Source of the DNA: Pseudomonadota bacterium
GTDB taxonomy: Bacteria; Pseudomonadota; Alphaproteobacteria; Rhizobiales; Devosiaceae
Direction: 5' to 3'
Assembly: GCA_023388175.1 (NCBI GenBank)
Contig: JAEWGT010000015.1
Coordinates: forward strand, 124,001 to 188,000
DNA: 64,000 bases
Both the position numbers and the translations under genes were made by a program. Shown here in pieces: positions 17,891 through 26,007 of the stretch. Under the pieces are notes generated by a model. That model searched no databases, had not been told where the DNA came from, and saw only the letters and a list, made by a program, of their open reading frames with translations. Within the stretch, counting starts at the first letter, position 1. Every line of letters starts with the position of its first letter.

Positions 17891-18266
17891 AGAGTTGTCA
17901 GATCGAAGCACCTGTAAGTGCTTGGACTTTCCGCAGCTTGGGCGTAGGTTTCCTTTCAACGGCCTTGGGATATTTCCCAATAGGCCTAAGGGTCCCTACG
18001 GCCATACCTCAGGTCCGCCGCAACTCCTGAGCTTCCCGTAGGGCGGTTGGTCCGGATGCGGACAGAGTGGCCTCTTCGACATGCCGCTCCGGACCAGCCA
18101 CTCTCTTTCCCATCGAAATGGGTATCGTACCTTGTGGACGCGCACGCGCTCCGCTTCCGTGCCGTTGCACTTTGGCCAGCGCCGGAAGGGGAGTAGCGCC
18201 AGCGTGCCGCAATCTTGCGAGTGTTGTCCCAAAAACAAAACCCCGCAATTGCTTGCGGGGTTTTGT
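17891..18266 (+). ncRNA. Candidate structured non-coding RNA of about 375 nt
   Basis: The gap between pleD and rpmG has no open reading frame worth calling but is dense in stems: AAGCAC/GTGCTT near 17906-17923; GGCC-TTGGGA/TCCCAA-GGCC at 17961-17986; CCCTACGG/CCGTAGGG at 17994-18043 enclosing CTCAGG/CCTGAG at 18008-18031; TGGTCCGGA/TCCGGACCA at 18048-18096; and CCCAT-CGAA-ATGGG at 18109-18122. AGAGTGGC (18064-18071) can pair with GCCGCT (18083-18088) inside the last large stem, or with GCCACTCT (18097-18104) outside it, so two folds compete. An extended -10 precedes the region and a bidirectional terminator ends it. It matches no motif I know of tmRNA, RNase P RNA, 4.5S or 6S RNA. The 5' end is inferred from the promoter. 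Confidence 0.4.
18235..18266. terminator. Bidirectional terminator between the candidate RNA and rpmG
   Basis: CCCCGCAA pairs with TTGCGGGG across a TTGC loop, flanked by AACAAAA on the left and TTTTG on the right. It can end transcription of rpmG from the right and of the candidate RNA from the left. Confidence 0.85.
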
Positions 18267-18288
18267 TCATTCGGTGCGGTAAGCCAGA

Positions 18289-18456
18289 TTACTTGATCTT
18301 GGCTTCCTTGAATTCGACATGCTTGCGCACGACCGGATCGTACTTCTTGAAGGCCAGCTTTTCAGTCTGGGTACGGGCATTCTTCTTCGTCACGTAGAAA
18401 AAGCCGGTATCGGCCGTCGAGACGAGCTTGATCTTGATGGTGGCGGCCTTGGCCAT
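18289..18456 (-). CDS. rpmG: 50S ribosomal protein L33
   Basis: A 55-residue basic ribosomal protein of the large subunit. It begins MAKAATIKIKLVSTADTGFF and ends EFKEAKIK. This is the zinc-free form: the Cys-x2-Cys pairs of the other L33 type are absent. It is monocistronic, with its terminator immediately downstream. The pleD-rpmG neighbourhood is typical of Hyphomicrobiales. Confidence 0.96.
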   Translation of the reverse strand: MAKAATIKIKLVSTADTGFFYVTKKNARTQTEKLAFKKYDPVVRKHVEFKEAKIK

Positions 18457-18573
18457 GGTCGTGGTCCTTCACAAAGCGAAAGGCGCCGCTACGAGGCAGC
18501 GCCGGAATTTGGGCGCAACCTACGGATTTGCGGCCCGTTGTCAAGTCGATAGCGTGAACGCGAGGAGCCTTTG

Positions 18574-18990
18574 ATGACCGCGCCGACCGAATTGCTGCAC
18601 AAACTTCAGATCAAGGCGGGAGCCAGGCTCTGGCTCATCAATGTTCCGCAGTCCATTGCCGAAGAAATCACCGCCGGCGCGGAGGTTGAGCCGGTCCACG
18701 AGAAGGATGAGTATGACGGCGTGCTGGCGTTTTTCGACTCAGCTGCCGAGGTCGAGGCGCTCACGCCGCGCATACTGGCAGAAATGCCGCCCGATGGGCT
18801 GCTTTGGGTGGCCTATCGCAAGGGGGAGGCCGCCAAGGCCAGCGGACTGAACCGCGATCTGGGCTGGTCACCGCTGGACAAGGCCGGCTGGCGTCCGGTG
18901 CGGCAGGTCGCAATAGATGCAGAATGGTCCGGGCTGAGATTCAGGCCCAAGGCGATGGTGAAGGCCAAAGAGGGGAGCCGGTTTGACTAG
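18574..18990 (+). CDS. DUF3052-like protein
   Basis: A 138-residue cytoplasmic protein. The pattern of an N-terminal AGARLWLINVP segment, a central PPDGLLWVAYRKG and a C-terminal IDAEWSGLRFRPK matches the DUF3052 family, whose function is unknown. ATG at 18574 is chosen because GAGGAG lies six bases upstream; a TTG one codon earlier is possible. It is divergent from rpmG and convergent with DUF983. Confidence 0.78.
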   Translation: MTAPTELLHKLQIKAGARLWLINVPQSIAEEITAGAEVEPVHEKDEYDGVLAFFDSAAEVEALTPRILAEMPPDGLLWVAYRKGEAAKASGLNRDLGWSPLDKAGWRPVRQVAIDAEWSGLRFRPKAMVKAKEGSRFD

Positions 18991-19038
18991 TGGCTCCCCG
19001 CCAACCCGAAGCGATGCCGGCTATCGGCACCGGCTCTT

Positions 19039-19102
19039 ATGGCCTTCGGACCTCGGATTGATCCACCGGATCAATCCACGCTGCGCGACGGTCCGAAGCC
19101 AT
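19039..19102. repeat. Nested inverted repeat between convergent DUF3052 and DUF983 genes
   Basis: ATGGCCTTCGGACC at 19039-19052 faces GGTCCGAAGCCAT at 19090-19102, 13 pairs with one bulged base. Inside, GGATTGATCC (19055-19064) and GGATCAATCC (19068-19077) form a perfect 10-bp stem with a three-base loop. The right arm lies in the last codons of DUF983. It probably ends transcription from both sides although no T-run follows. Confidence 0.6.
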
Positions 19103-19469
19103 ACATGCGATTGGCCCATTGCAGGCCGACGATGGCGCCCTTGATCGAGGGGAGCATGGCCAGGGGCAGCACGATGGCCAGTGGAATCATCGTGTAGATA
19201 TAGGTGATTGGCTCAACCCTGTAGGCCATGTCCATATGCAGCATCAGGAAGATGATGATGTGGCCAACGATGGTGATGGCGATATAGGGCGGGAAGTCAT
19301 CGGCGCGGTGATGGTTCAGTTCCTCGCCACACACATTGCATTGGTCCGCGACCTTGAGATAGGCGCGAAACATCCTGCCCTGGCCGCAATGGGGGCAGCG
19401 GCAGAGCGTGCCGCGCCACATGGCGCTGCCAACGCTGCGCTGATCGAGAGTTTTGGCCTGATCGGTCAT
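19071..19469 (-). CDS. DUF983 family membrane protein
   Basis: A 132-residue protein with an N-terminal zinc-ribbon-like part (CRCPHCGQGRMF, then CNVCGEEL) and two membrane helices (about 60-85 and 92-112). The HHRADDFPPYIAI segment is typical of DUF983. Function is unknown. It starts three bases after the rnr stop and is probably translated from the same message. Confidence 0.9.
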   Translation of the reverse strand: MTDQAKTLDQRSVGSAMWRGTLCRCPHCGQGRMFRAYLKVADQCNVCGEELNHHRADDFPPYIAITIVGHIIIFLMLHMDMAYRVEPITYIYTMIPLAIVLPLAMLPSIKGAIVGLQWANRMYGFGPSRSVD

Positions 19470-19472
19470 CAG

Positions 19473-21752
19473 TTACCTCTTTCTCCGGCCCTTGGGACCG
19501 AAGCTCTTAGATGGGCCTTTGTGCGACCGTCGGCCAGATGGCGGATTGCCGCGCCTGCCTTCCGACAGCAGCTCGAAGCGTAACGCACCGGCAACGGGTG
19601 CCGCTTCGAGCAGGCGCACTTCCACCTTGTCGCCCAGCGTGAAGGTTTCCCCGGAGCGTTCGCCGATCATGGCCTGCCGCTCTTCGACATAGCGATAAAA
19701 ATCCTGCCCGAGTGTCGATGCGGGAATGAACCCGTCGGCGCCGGTTTCGGTGAGGCGAATGAAGAGGCCGGATCGGGTGACGCCGGAAATTCTGCCGAGG
19801 AATTTCGCGCCGATCCGCTCTGACAGATATTGTGCCAGCAGCCTGTCGGAGGTCTCCCGCTCGGCCAGCATGGCGCGGCGCTCGGTCGCCGAGATATGCT
19901 GGGCAATGCCGGCGAGCTTGGTGGCTTCCTGTTCGGTCAGGCCATCAGGGCCAAGATCAAGTGCCCGAACCAGCGCGCGATGCACGATGAGGTCGGCATA
20001 GCGGCGGATGGGCGAAGTGAAATGGGCATAACGGTCGAGATTGAGGCCGAAATGGCCATAATTCTCCGCCGAATATTCCGCTTGCGCCTGGCTGCGCAGT
20101 ACCATTTCGCTGACCTGCTCGATATTGCCCGCCTTGCGCGCCTGGCCAAGAATACCGTTGAAATCAGCGGCTCGGACGCTGTCGGATTTCTTCACGGCAA
20201 TATCAAGCGAACCGAGAAACTCGCGCAGGGCCTGCAGCTTTTCCGAGCTTGGTTCGTCGTGGACGCGATAGAGCAGTTCGGTGCGCTTCTGCTCCAGCGT
20301 TTCGGCCGCCGCGACATTGGCGGCAATCATCATCTCTTCGATCAGACGGTGGGCGTCGAGCCGCTCCGGCACATGGATGTCGCGCACGAAACCCTTGTCA
20401 TCAAGCAGGATCTTGCGCTCCGGCAGGTCGAGATCGAGCGGGCCGCGATGATCTCGTGCCTTGGCCATGGCGCCATAGGCGGCCCAGAGCGGGCGCAGAA
20501 TGGGTTCGAGCAGGGGACCGGTCTGGTCGTCAGGCTTGCCGTCGATAGCGGCCTGCGCCTGCTGATAGCTGAGCTTGGCCGCCGAGCGCATCAGGATGCG
20601 ATGGAAGGAATGGCTCTTCTTGCGTCCATCGGCGCCCATGACCATGCGAACGGCCAATGCGGCACGGGCCACGCCTTCCTTGAGCGAACAGAGTTCATTG
20701 GAGATCCGCTCGGGCAGCATCGGCACGACGCGATCCGGGAAATAGACCGAATTGCCGCGCAGATAGGCTTCACGATCAAGCGCCGTGCCGTGGAGGACAT
20801 AGGCGGACACGTCCGCAATGGCCACGGTGACGACAAAGCCATCCGGATTGGCAGGGTCTTCGTCCGGCGCGGCATGAACCGCGTCGTCATGGTCCTTGGC
20901 GTCGGCGGGGTCGATGGTGATCAGCGGCAGCTCGCGCCAGTCTTCGCGGCCCTTGAGCGTCGCTTCCGTCGCCTCCTCGGCCTCGCGGATAACGCTGGAG
21001 GGGAAGACATGAGGGATTTCGAGATTGTGGATGGCGATCAGCGAGACTGCGCCTTCGGACTTGGGGTTGCCGATCACGGCGGTGACGCGGGCGCGGGGCA
21101 GCATTAGCCGGCCGGACAGTTTCACCTCCACCTCGACCAGATCGCCATCGGCGGCCTTGCCGAGATCACCGAGCGGAATGCGCATTTCCTTCTGTTTGCG
21201 ATCCACGGGAATGAGGCGCGCGCCGTCATCGTCCATGCGGACAATGCCGATATGGGCGCGGCGCGGCTTGTCCAGCACCTTCATGGGCTTGGCGGAATAG
21301 TCCGGAATGACATCTTCGCCCGCATCGATCCGCGCCAGGATCCGATCGCCGGGGGCGGGCACGACGCGGGAGCGGGAATCGACCAGCACGCGAACCCGCG
21401 GCTTTTCGCCTTCTTCGTCGTTCCACTGCGCCGGAAAGGCGTGGAGATCATCGGGGTCGGCGTCCGTGGGGATGTCGAGCACGGTGACATGGGGCAGGGC
21501 GGCGGTGCGGCGCAGCGTCTTGCGGGTGCGCGTGATGACGCCTTCGCCTTCCAGCTCGTTGAGCATGGCCTTGAACGGCTTGCGCAGGTCGCCGCGGATG
21601 CCGAAGACTTTGGCGAGATCGCGCTTGCCCTTGATGTCATCCTGCTGCGCCAGCGCTTCCAGAAGCTGTTCGCGCGTCGGCAATTCATAGGCGGCAACCT
21701 TGCGCGGGCGCTTGGGACCGGACGTATTTTTGGGTTTTGGTGTCTTGGCCAT
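19473..21752 (-). CDS. rnr: Ribonuclease R
   Basis: A 759-residue 3'-to-5' exoribonuclease of the RNB (RNase II) family that degrades structured RNA. The catalytic aspartates are in DPADAKDHDDAV. The order is an N-terminal helix-turn-helix and cold-shock region, the RNB domain (about 240-570), an S1 domain (about 600-690) and a basic Arg/Lys-rich tail (SHKGPSKSFGPKGRRKR). I use the ATG at 21752 (MAKTPKPKN); the frame is open 49 codons further but lacks family-like sequence there. DUF983 follows in the same operon. Confidence 0.95.
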   Translation of the reverse strand: MAKTPKPKNTSGPKRPRKVAAYELPTREQLLEALAQQDDIKGKRDLAKVFGIRGDLRKPFKAMLNELEGEGVITRTRKTLRRTAALPHVTVLDIPTDADPDDLHAFPAQWNDEEGEKPRVRVLVDSRSRVVPAPGDRILARIDAGEDVIPDYSAKPMKVLDKPRRAHIGIVRMDDDGARLIPVDRKQKEMRIPLGDLGKAADGDLVEVEVKLSGRLMLPRARVTAVIGNPKSEGAVSLIAIHNLEIPHVFPSSVIREAEEATEATLKGREDWRELPLITIDPADAKDHDDAVHAAPDEDPANPDGFVVTVAIADVSAYVLHGTALDREAYLRGNSVYFPDRVVPMLPERISNELCSLKEGVARAALAVRMVMGADGRKKSHSFHRILMRSAAKLSYQQAQAAIDGKPDDQTGPLLEPILRPLWAAYGAMAKARDHRGPLDLDLPERKILLDDKGFVRDIHVPERLDAHRLIEEMMIAANVAAAETLEQKRTELLYRVHDEPSSEKLQALREFLGSLDIAVKKSDSVRAADFNGILGQARKAGNIEQVSEMVLRSQAQAEYSAENYGHFGLNLDRYAHFTSPIRRYADLIVHRALVRALDLGPDGLTEQEATKLAGIAQHISATERRAMLAERETSDRLLAQYLSERIGAKFLGRISGVTRSGLFIRLTETGADGFIPASTLGQDFYRYVEERQAMIGERSGETFTLGDKVEVRLLEAAPVAGALRFELLSEGRRGNPPSGRRSHKGPSKSFGPKGRRKR

Positions 21753-21891
21753 GTGTCGGGGCTTTGGGGAGTTAATCCCTATGTAGGCGATTGGTCCGGC
21801 TTTGCCAAATTGTGGGCTCCTGCCGCTTTTCCCTTGTGGCCGGATGCGCAGCGGGGCTAACTCTTGCGCAAAACGGGAGGCGAAAACGCCT

Positions 21892-22491
21892 ATGGACATT
21901 CTACCGCTGCTGCTTGCCGCATTGATGGGCTATCTTTTCGGCTCCATTCCATTCGGTCTTATCCTCACGCAGGCCGCTGGACTGGGCGACATCCGCAAGA
22001 TCGGCTCCGGCAATATTGGCGCCACCAATGTGCTGCGCACCGGTAACAAGAAAGTTGCGGCGGCCACACTGGTGCTCGATGCGCTCAAGGCGGTCGTACC
22101 AATCCTGATCGCTCGCTATTTCTGGGGTGAGGATGCAGCGCGGCTGGCTGCGCTTGGCGCGTTTCTTGGCCATTGCTTCCCCGTCTGGCTCGGATTCAAG
22201 GGCGGCAAGGGCGTGGCGGTTATGATCGGATCGCTGCTGGCCCTGAACTGGATCGTGGGTTTGATTTTCTGCGCCGTCTGGCTGCTGATCGCCTTTACCC
22301 GCAAGATGTCGTCGCTGGCCGCTCTGACTGCCGCGGCCACGGCCCCGATCTTCGCTTATGTGCTGGGCAGCGAAAGGCTGGCGCTGATCGTTCTCGGCCT
22401 GGCACTGCTGCTGTTCTTTCAGCATCGGGAGAACATCGCCCGCCTGCTCAAAGGCACCGAACCGAAAATCGGCGGCAGCAAGGCCGGCTGA
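21892..22491 (+). CDS. plsY: Glycerol-3-phosphate acyltransferase PlsY
   Basis: A 199-residue inner-membrane enzyme that moves an acyl group from acyl-phosphate to glycerol 3-phosphate, the first step of phospholipid synthesis. Five membrane helices are visible. The family motifs are FGSIPFGLI, GSGNIGATNVLRTG and LGFKGGKGVAV. ATG 21892 gives the normal PlsY N-terminus. Its TGA overlaps the dprA ATG by one base. Confidence 0.95.
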   Translation: MDILPLLLAALMGYLFGSIPFGLILTQAAGLGDIRKIGSGNIGATNVLRTGNKKVAAATLVLDALKAVVPILIARYFWGEDAARLAALGAFLGHCFPVWLGFKGGKGVAVMIGSLLALNWIVGLIFCAVWLLIAFTRKMSSLAALTAAATAPIFAYVLGSERLALIVLGLALLLFFQHRENIARLLKGTEPKIGGSKAG

Positions 22492-23621
22492 TGTTGAAGG
22501 GGCGGGAGACCAATATTCTCACGCCCGCCCAACGCATTGCCTGGTTGCGGCTGGTCCGCACCGACAATATCGGCCCGGTCACCTTCCGCCAGTTGCTCAA
22601 CCGCTTCGGCTCCGCAGAGGCTGCCATTGCGGCTCTGCCGGACCTCAGCAAGCAGGCGGCGCGTCCCCTGCAGGTCATCAGCCAGGCGCGCGCCGAAGAC
22701 GAGATCGCCGGGCTTTCGCGCTATGGGGCGCGACTGGTGGCTCAAGGCGAGCCGGACTACCCCAATCATCTCAATTTCATTCCCGCCGCACCGCCACTGG
22801 TGACCATGGCAGGCGGAGAAAAACTCGACTGGCAGCGCAGCGTCGGCATTGTCGGGGCCCGCAACGCCTCCAGTGCAGGCATGAAGATGACGCGGCTGCT
22901 CGCCGCTGATCTGGGTGCCAAGGGCTATGTGATCATCTCGGGCCTGGCGCGCGGCATCGACAGCGCAGCACACAAGGCCGCGCTCGAAACCGGCACCATT
23001 GCTGTTCTCGCCGGTGGCTTCGACCGCATCTATCCCGACGAAAACATTCCGCTGGCCCACGATATTCTCGATCATGGCGGGGCATTGCTGACCGAAATGC
23101 CGCTGGGCTGGGAGCCGCGCGCCCGCGACTTTCCAAGGCGCAACCGGCTGGTTTCCGGTCTGTCGCTCGGTGTAGTCGTGGTGGAGGCGGCAAAACGCTC
23201 CGGCTCGCTGATCACCGCAAGGCTGGCCCTGGAACAGAACCGGGACGTGTTCGCCGTGCCCGGTTCACCGCTCGATCCCCGCGCGGAAGGCGGAAATCTG
23301 CTGATTCAGCAGGGCGCGCGGCTGGTGACCAATGCCGATGACATCATCGAAGGGCTGGGCAGTGCGGACCCGGCGCGCTCGGCGCTGTTCGATCCGGAAT
23401 GGCTGCCAAACGGGACGGGGGCCAGCGACCTGTCGCCGCCCGCAGACAGCGACCGTGCGCGTTTGCTGGAGGCTTTATCGACCACTCCGGTTGAAGTCGA
23501 TGAACTGATTGCCCAGACCGGCATCGCGCCTCACGCCATGCAGATCCTGTTGCTGGAACTGGATCTGGCCGGGCAGGTGGAGTGGTCCAGCGGGCAATTG
23601 GTCGGCCTGCGCTATAGCTGA
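22491..23621 (+). CDS. dprA: DNA-processing protein DprA
   Basis: A 376-residue cytoplasmic protein that loads RecA on incoming single-stranded DNA during transformation. An N-terminal helix-hairpin-helix/SAM-like region (RTDNIGPVTFRQLL) is followed by the Rossmann-like core (VGIVGARNASSAG, ISGLARGIDSAAH, FPRRNRLVSGLS) and a C-terminal winged-helix domain (about 305-376). Start and stop-start overlap with plsY indicate translational coupling. Confidence 0.94.
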   Translation: MLKGRETNILTPAQRIAWLRLVRTDNIGPVTFRQLLNRFGSAEAAIAALPDLSKQAARPLQVISQARAEDEIAGLSRYGARLVAQGEPDYPNHLNFIPAAPPLVTMAGGEKLDWQRSVGIVGARNASSAGMKMTRLLAADLGAKGYVIISGLARGIDSAAHKAALETGTIAVLAGGFDRIYPDENIPLAHDILDHGGALLTEMPLGWEPRARDFPRRNRLVSGLSLGVVVVEAAKRSGSLITARLALEQNRDVFAVPGSPLDPRAEGGNLLIQQGARLVTNADDIIEGLGSADPARSALFDPEWLPNGTGASDLSPPADSDRARLLEALSTTPVEVDELIAQTGIAPHAMQILLLELDLAGQVEWSSGQLVGLRYS

Positions 23622-23665
23622 GACATGGATTGCCCGGACTGGCCGGGCAATGACGTTGGGACGGA

Positions 23666-24718
23666 TCAGCCGATGACCCGCTCCACCAGCCCCAGCCAGT
23701 TTTCCAGCGCGATCTTGCGCACCAGTGCCTCGCCATAGCCCTTGTCCAGCAGGGCCTGCAGCAGCTTGGGCACGCCGGTCACGTCGCCGATGGAATTGGG
23801 CATGGTGGCACCGTCGAAGTCGCTGCCCAGCGCCACGCCATCCTCGCCCAGCGCTTCCACCAGCGCGTCGATATGGCTGACCATGATGTCGATACCGGTA
23901 TCAGGGTCCATCTTTCCATCGGGCCGCAGGAAACCCGTGGCAAAGTTGAGCCCCACAATGCCCTTGCTTTCCCTTATGGCGGCAAGCTGCCAGTCGGTCA
24001 GATTGCGCGTGCCGGGGCAGATGGCATGAACATTGGAATGGGTGGCGACAAGTGGCTTGGTTGAAATCGCGGCAACATCGCGGAAGCCGGCGGCATTGAG
24101 ATGGCTGAGATCGATCATGACACCGCGCGCGTCGCTGATACGCACCAGTTCCTTGCCCGCATCGCTGAGGCCGGGTCCGATATCGGGATCGGCATTGTGG
24201 CGGAAGGGCACGCCGGTGCCGAAGGCATTGGCGCGGCTCCATGTGATGCCGATGGACCGCAGGCCTGCCGCGTAAAGCACTTCAAAGGAGCGAAAGTCCG
24301 TGTCGATAGCTTCGGCGCCTTCGATATGGAAGATGGCTGCGAGCTTGTCCTGTGCGATCGACGTCCGAATCTCGGCTGCGCTACGGCAGATATTGAGGGC
24401 GCCCGCCCGCTCCAGATCGAGCAGCAGCGCCGCCATGCCATTGGTGGAATATTGCGCATCTGCCAGGCCGAGCTCCGGTGGCAACTCGCCCTTGCCGGAA
24501 CCGGGGCTGGCAGCGACCGCGGCAAGGTCCGTCTTTACCGGGGGCGGGAACATGGCGAAAAACCCGCCCGCCATGCCTGCCGTCCTGGCGCGTGGCAGAT
24601 CGATGTGACCGTCCTGTGTCCCTTCCACAAAGCCGGCGACACGGGCGTCCCTCGGCTTTTCCAAAAGGCGAAGCAGGGTGTCGTTATGGCCGTCGAAAAA
24701 GGGAATGGTCACTATCAA
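23666..24718 (-). CDS. Membrane dipeptidase-like hydrolase (peptidase M19)
   Basis: A 350-residue zinc dipeptidase of the renal dipeptidase family. The N-terminal metal ligands are in FFDGHNDTLLR (H-x-D), and the bridging glutamate is in FHIEGAEAID. The segments DLSHLNAAGFRDV and ATHSNVHAICPGTRNLTD are typical of the family. No signal peptide is seen, so it is probably cytoplasmic. It is the last gene of the pyrB-pyrX operon, overlapping pyrX by four bases; its substrate here is unknown. Confidence 0.92.
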   Translation of the reverse strand: MIVTIPFFDGHNDTLLRLLEKPRDARVAGFVEGTQDGHIDLPRARTAGMAGGFFAMFPPPVKTDLAAVAASPGSGKGELPPELGLADAQYSTNGMAALLLDLERAGALNICRSAAEIRTSIAQDKLAAIFHIEGAEAIDTDFRSFEVLYAAGLRSIGITWSRANAFGTGVPFRHNADPDIGPGLSDAGKELVRISDARGVMIDLSHLNAAGFRDVAAISTKPLVATHSNVHAICPGTRNLTDWQLAAIRESKGIVGLNFATGFLRPDGKMDPDTGIDIMVSHIDALVEALGEDGVALGSDFDGATMPNSIGDVTGVPKLLQALLDKGYGEALVRKIALENWLGLVERVIG

Positions 24719-26007
24719 TCCTTGTGTTCATAAACAGTTTTGCCGCCGACAATCGTCCGCATGACCTTGCCCTGCATGCGGGCATTTTCAAAACTGGTAT
24801 TGCGGGATTTTGAACGCAGATCGCGCTCATTGACCTGCCAGGGATAGTCGAGATCAAACAGAATAAGATCCGCCGGGGCGCCCTTGGCAATACGGCCACT
24901 TTGGAGGCCGAGGATTTCGGCCGGGCGGCTGGTCATGGCGCGGAGCACTGTGAGCAGGTCCACATCGCCCGAATGCACCAGCCGCAGCGCGGCAGCGAGC
25001 AGGGTTTCGAGGCCGATGGCGCCATTGGATGCCTCGGCAAAGGGCTGGCGTTTGACCTCGCTGTCCTGCGGATCATGGTCGGAATGGATCGTGTCGATCA
25101 CGCCGGAGCGCAGGCCCTCGATGACGGCCTGCCGGTCATCCTCGGCGCGAAGGGGCGGATTGAGCTTGAAATAGGAACGATAGCGGCCGATGTCGTTTTC
25201 GTTGAGGCAGAGATTGTTGATCGAAATGCCTGCCGTAACCTTATTGTTGCGCGTTTTGGCTGCCTTGAGCAGCGCAACCGAGCCTTCGGTGGAAACCTGT
25301 GCTGCGTGGTAGCGCACCCTGGTGAGGGCCGCCAGTTGCAGGTCGCGGGCCAGCGGAATGGTTTCGGCTTCGCGCGGAATGCCCTTGAGGCCGAGAATGG
25401 TGGCGAAGAAGCCCTCATTCATCACGCCGCCGCCGACCAGGCCGGCATCGGCAACATGGTGGACGAAAGCCATGTCGAAATTGGCGGCATAGGCCATGGC
25501 GCTGCGGAGCAGGGCCGTGGACTGGATCGAGGATGCACCATCGGTCAGGCAGACTGCGCCAGCTTCCTTGAGCAGCCCGAATTCGGTGATCTCCTGGCCG
25601 CCCAGCCCCTTGGTAATGGCGGCTGCCGGCAGGATGCGCGCCGGCGACTGGGCTTCGGCGCGGCGAATGAGGAAATCCACCAGCGCGCCATCATCCACGA
25701 CAGGGGTCGTGTCCGGCATCATCACGAAGGAAGTGACGCCACCCGAAACGGCTGCCGCGCCGGCCGAGGCGAGTGTTTCGCGGTATTCCTTGCCGGGTTC
25801 GCCGACAAAGACGCGCATGTCGATCAGGCCGGGTGCCAGCACATGGCCGTTGGCATTGATGACTTCGGCATCGTCCGGCACGCCGACCGGACCTCCCAAA
25901 GCGAGGTCGCTGATCGTACCATTTTCGACCAGCACCGCACCCACCTGATCCGTTCCGGAGGCCGGATCGACGATACGGGCATTCTCGATGAGCAGGGGAC
26001 GGGTCAT
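24715..26007 (-). CDS. pyrX: Dihydroorotase-like protein lacking the metal HxH motif (PyrX type)
   Basis: A 430-residue amidohydrolase-fold protein of the dihydroorotase family. Where active enzymes have D-x-H-x-H after strand 1, this protein reads GLIDMRVFVGEPG: R65 and F67 replace both histidines. It is therefore likely to be the non-catalytic homologue that in Pseudomonas and some other bacteria binds and supports aspartate transcarbamoylase. Other family segments (FVHHVADAG, SDHDPQDSE) are partly kept. It overlaps pyrB by four bases, which fits a complex of the two. An active dihydroorotase must be elsewhere in the genome. Confidence 0.88.
   Translation of the reverse strand: MTRPLLIENARIVDPASGTDQVGAVLVENGTISDLALGGPVGVPDDAEVINANGHVLAPGLIDMRVFVGEPGKEYRETLASAGAAAVSGGVTSFVMMPDTTPVVDDGALVDFLIRRAEAQSPARILPAAAITKGLGGQEITEFGLLKEAGAVCLTDGASSIQSTALLRSAMAYAANFDMAFVHHVADAGLVGGGVMNEGFFATILGLKGIPREAETIPLARDLQLAALTRVRYHAAQVSTEGSVALLKAAKTRNNKVTAGISINNLCLNENDIGRYRSYFKLNPPLRAEDDRQAVIEGLRSGVIDTIHSDHDPQDSEVKRQPFAEASNGAIGLETLLAAALRLVHSGDVDLLTVLRAMTSRPAEILGLQSGRIAKGAPADLILFDLDYPWQVNERDLRSKSRNTSFENARMQGKVMRTIVGGKTVYEHKD

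Noticed and set aside
17843..18288. tmRNA, RNase P RNA, 4.5S RNA or 6S RNA in the pleD-rpmG gap
   Set aside because: The conserved cores I know for these RNAs are absent, so the region is reported only as an unassigned candidate.
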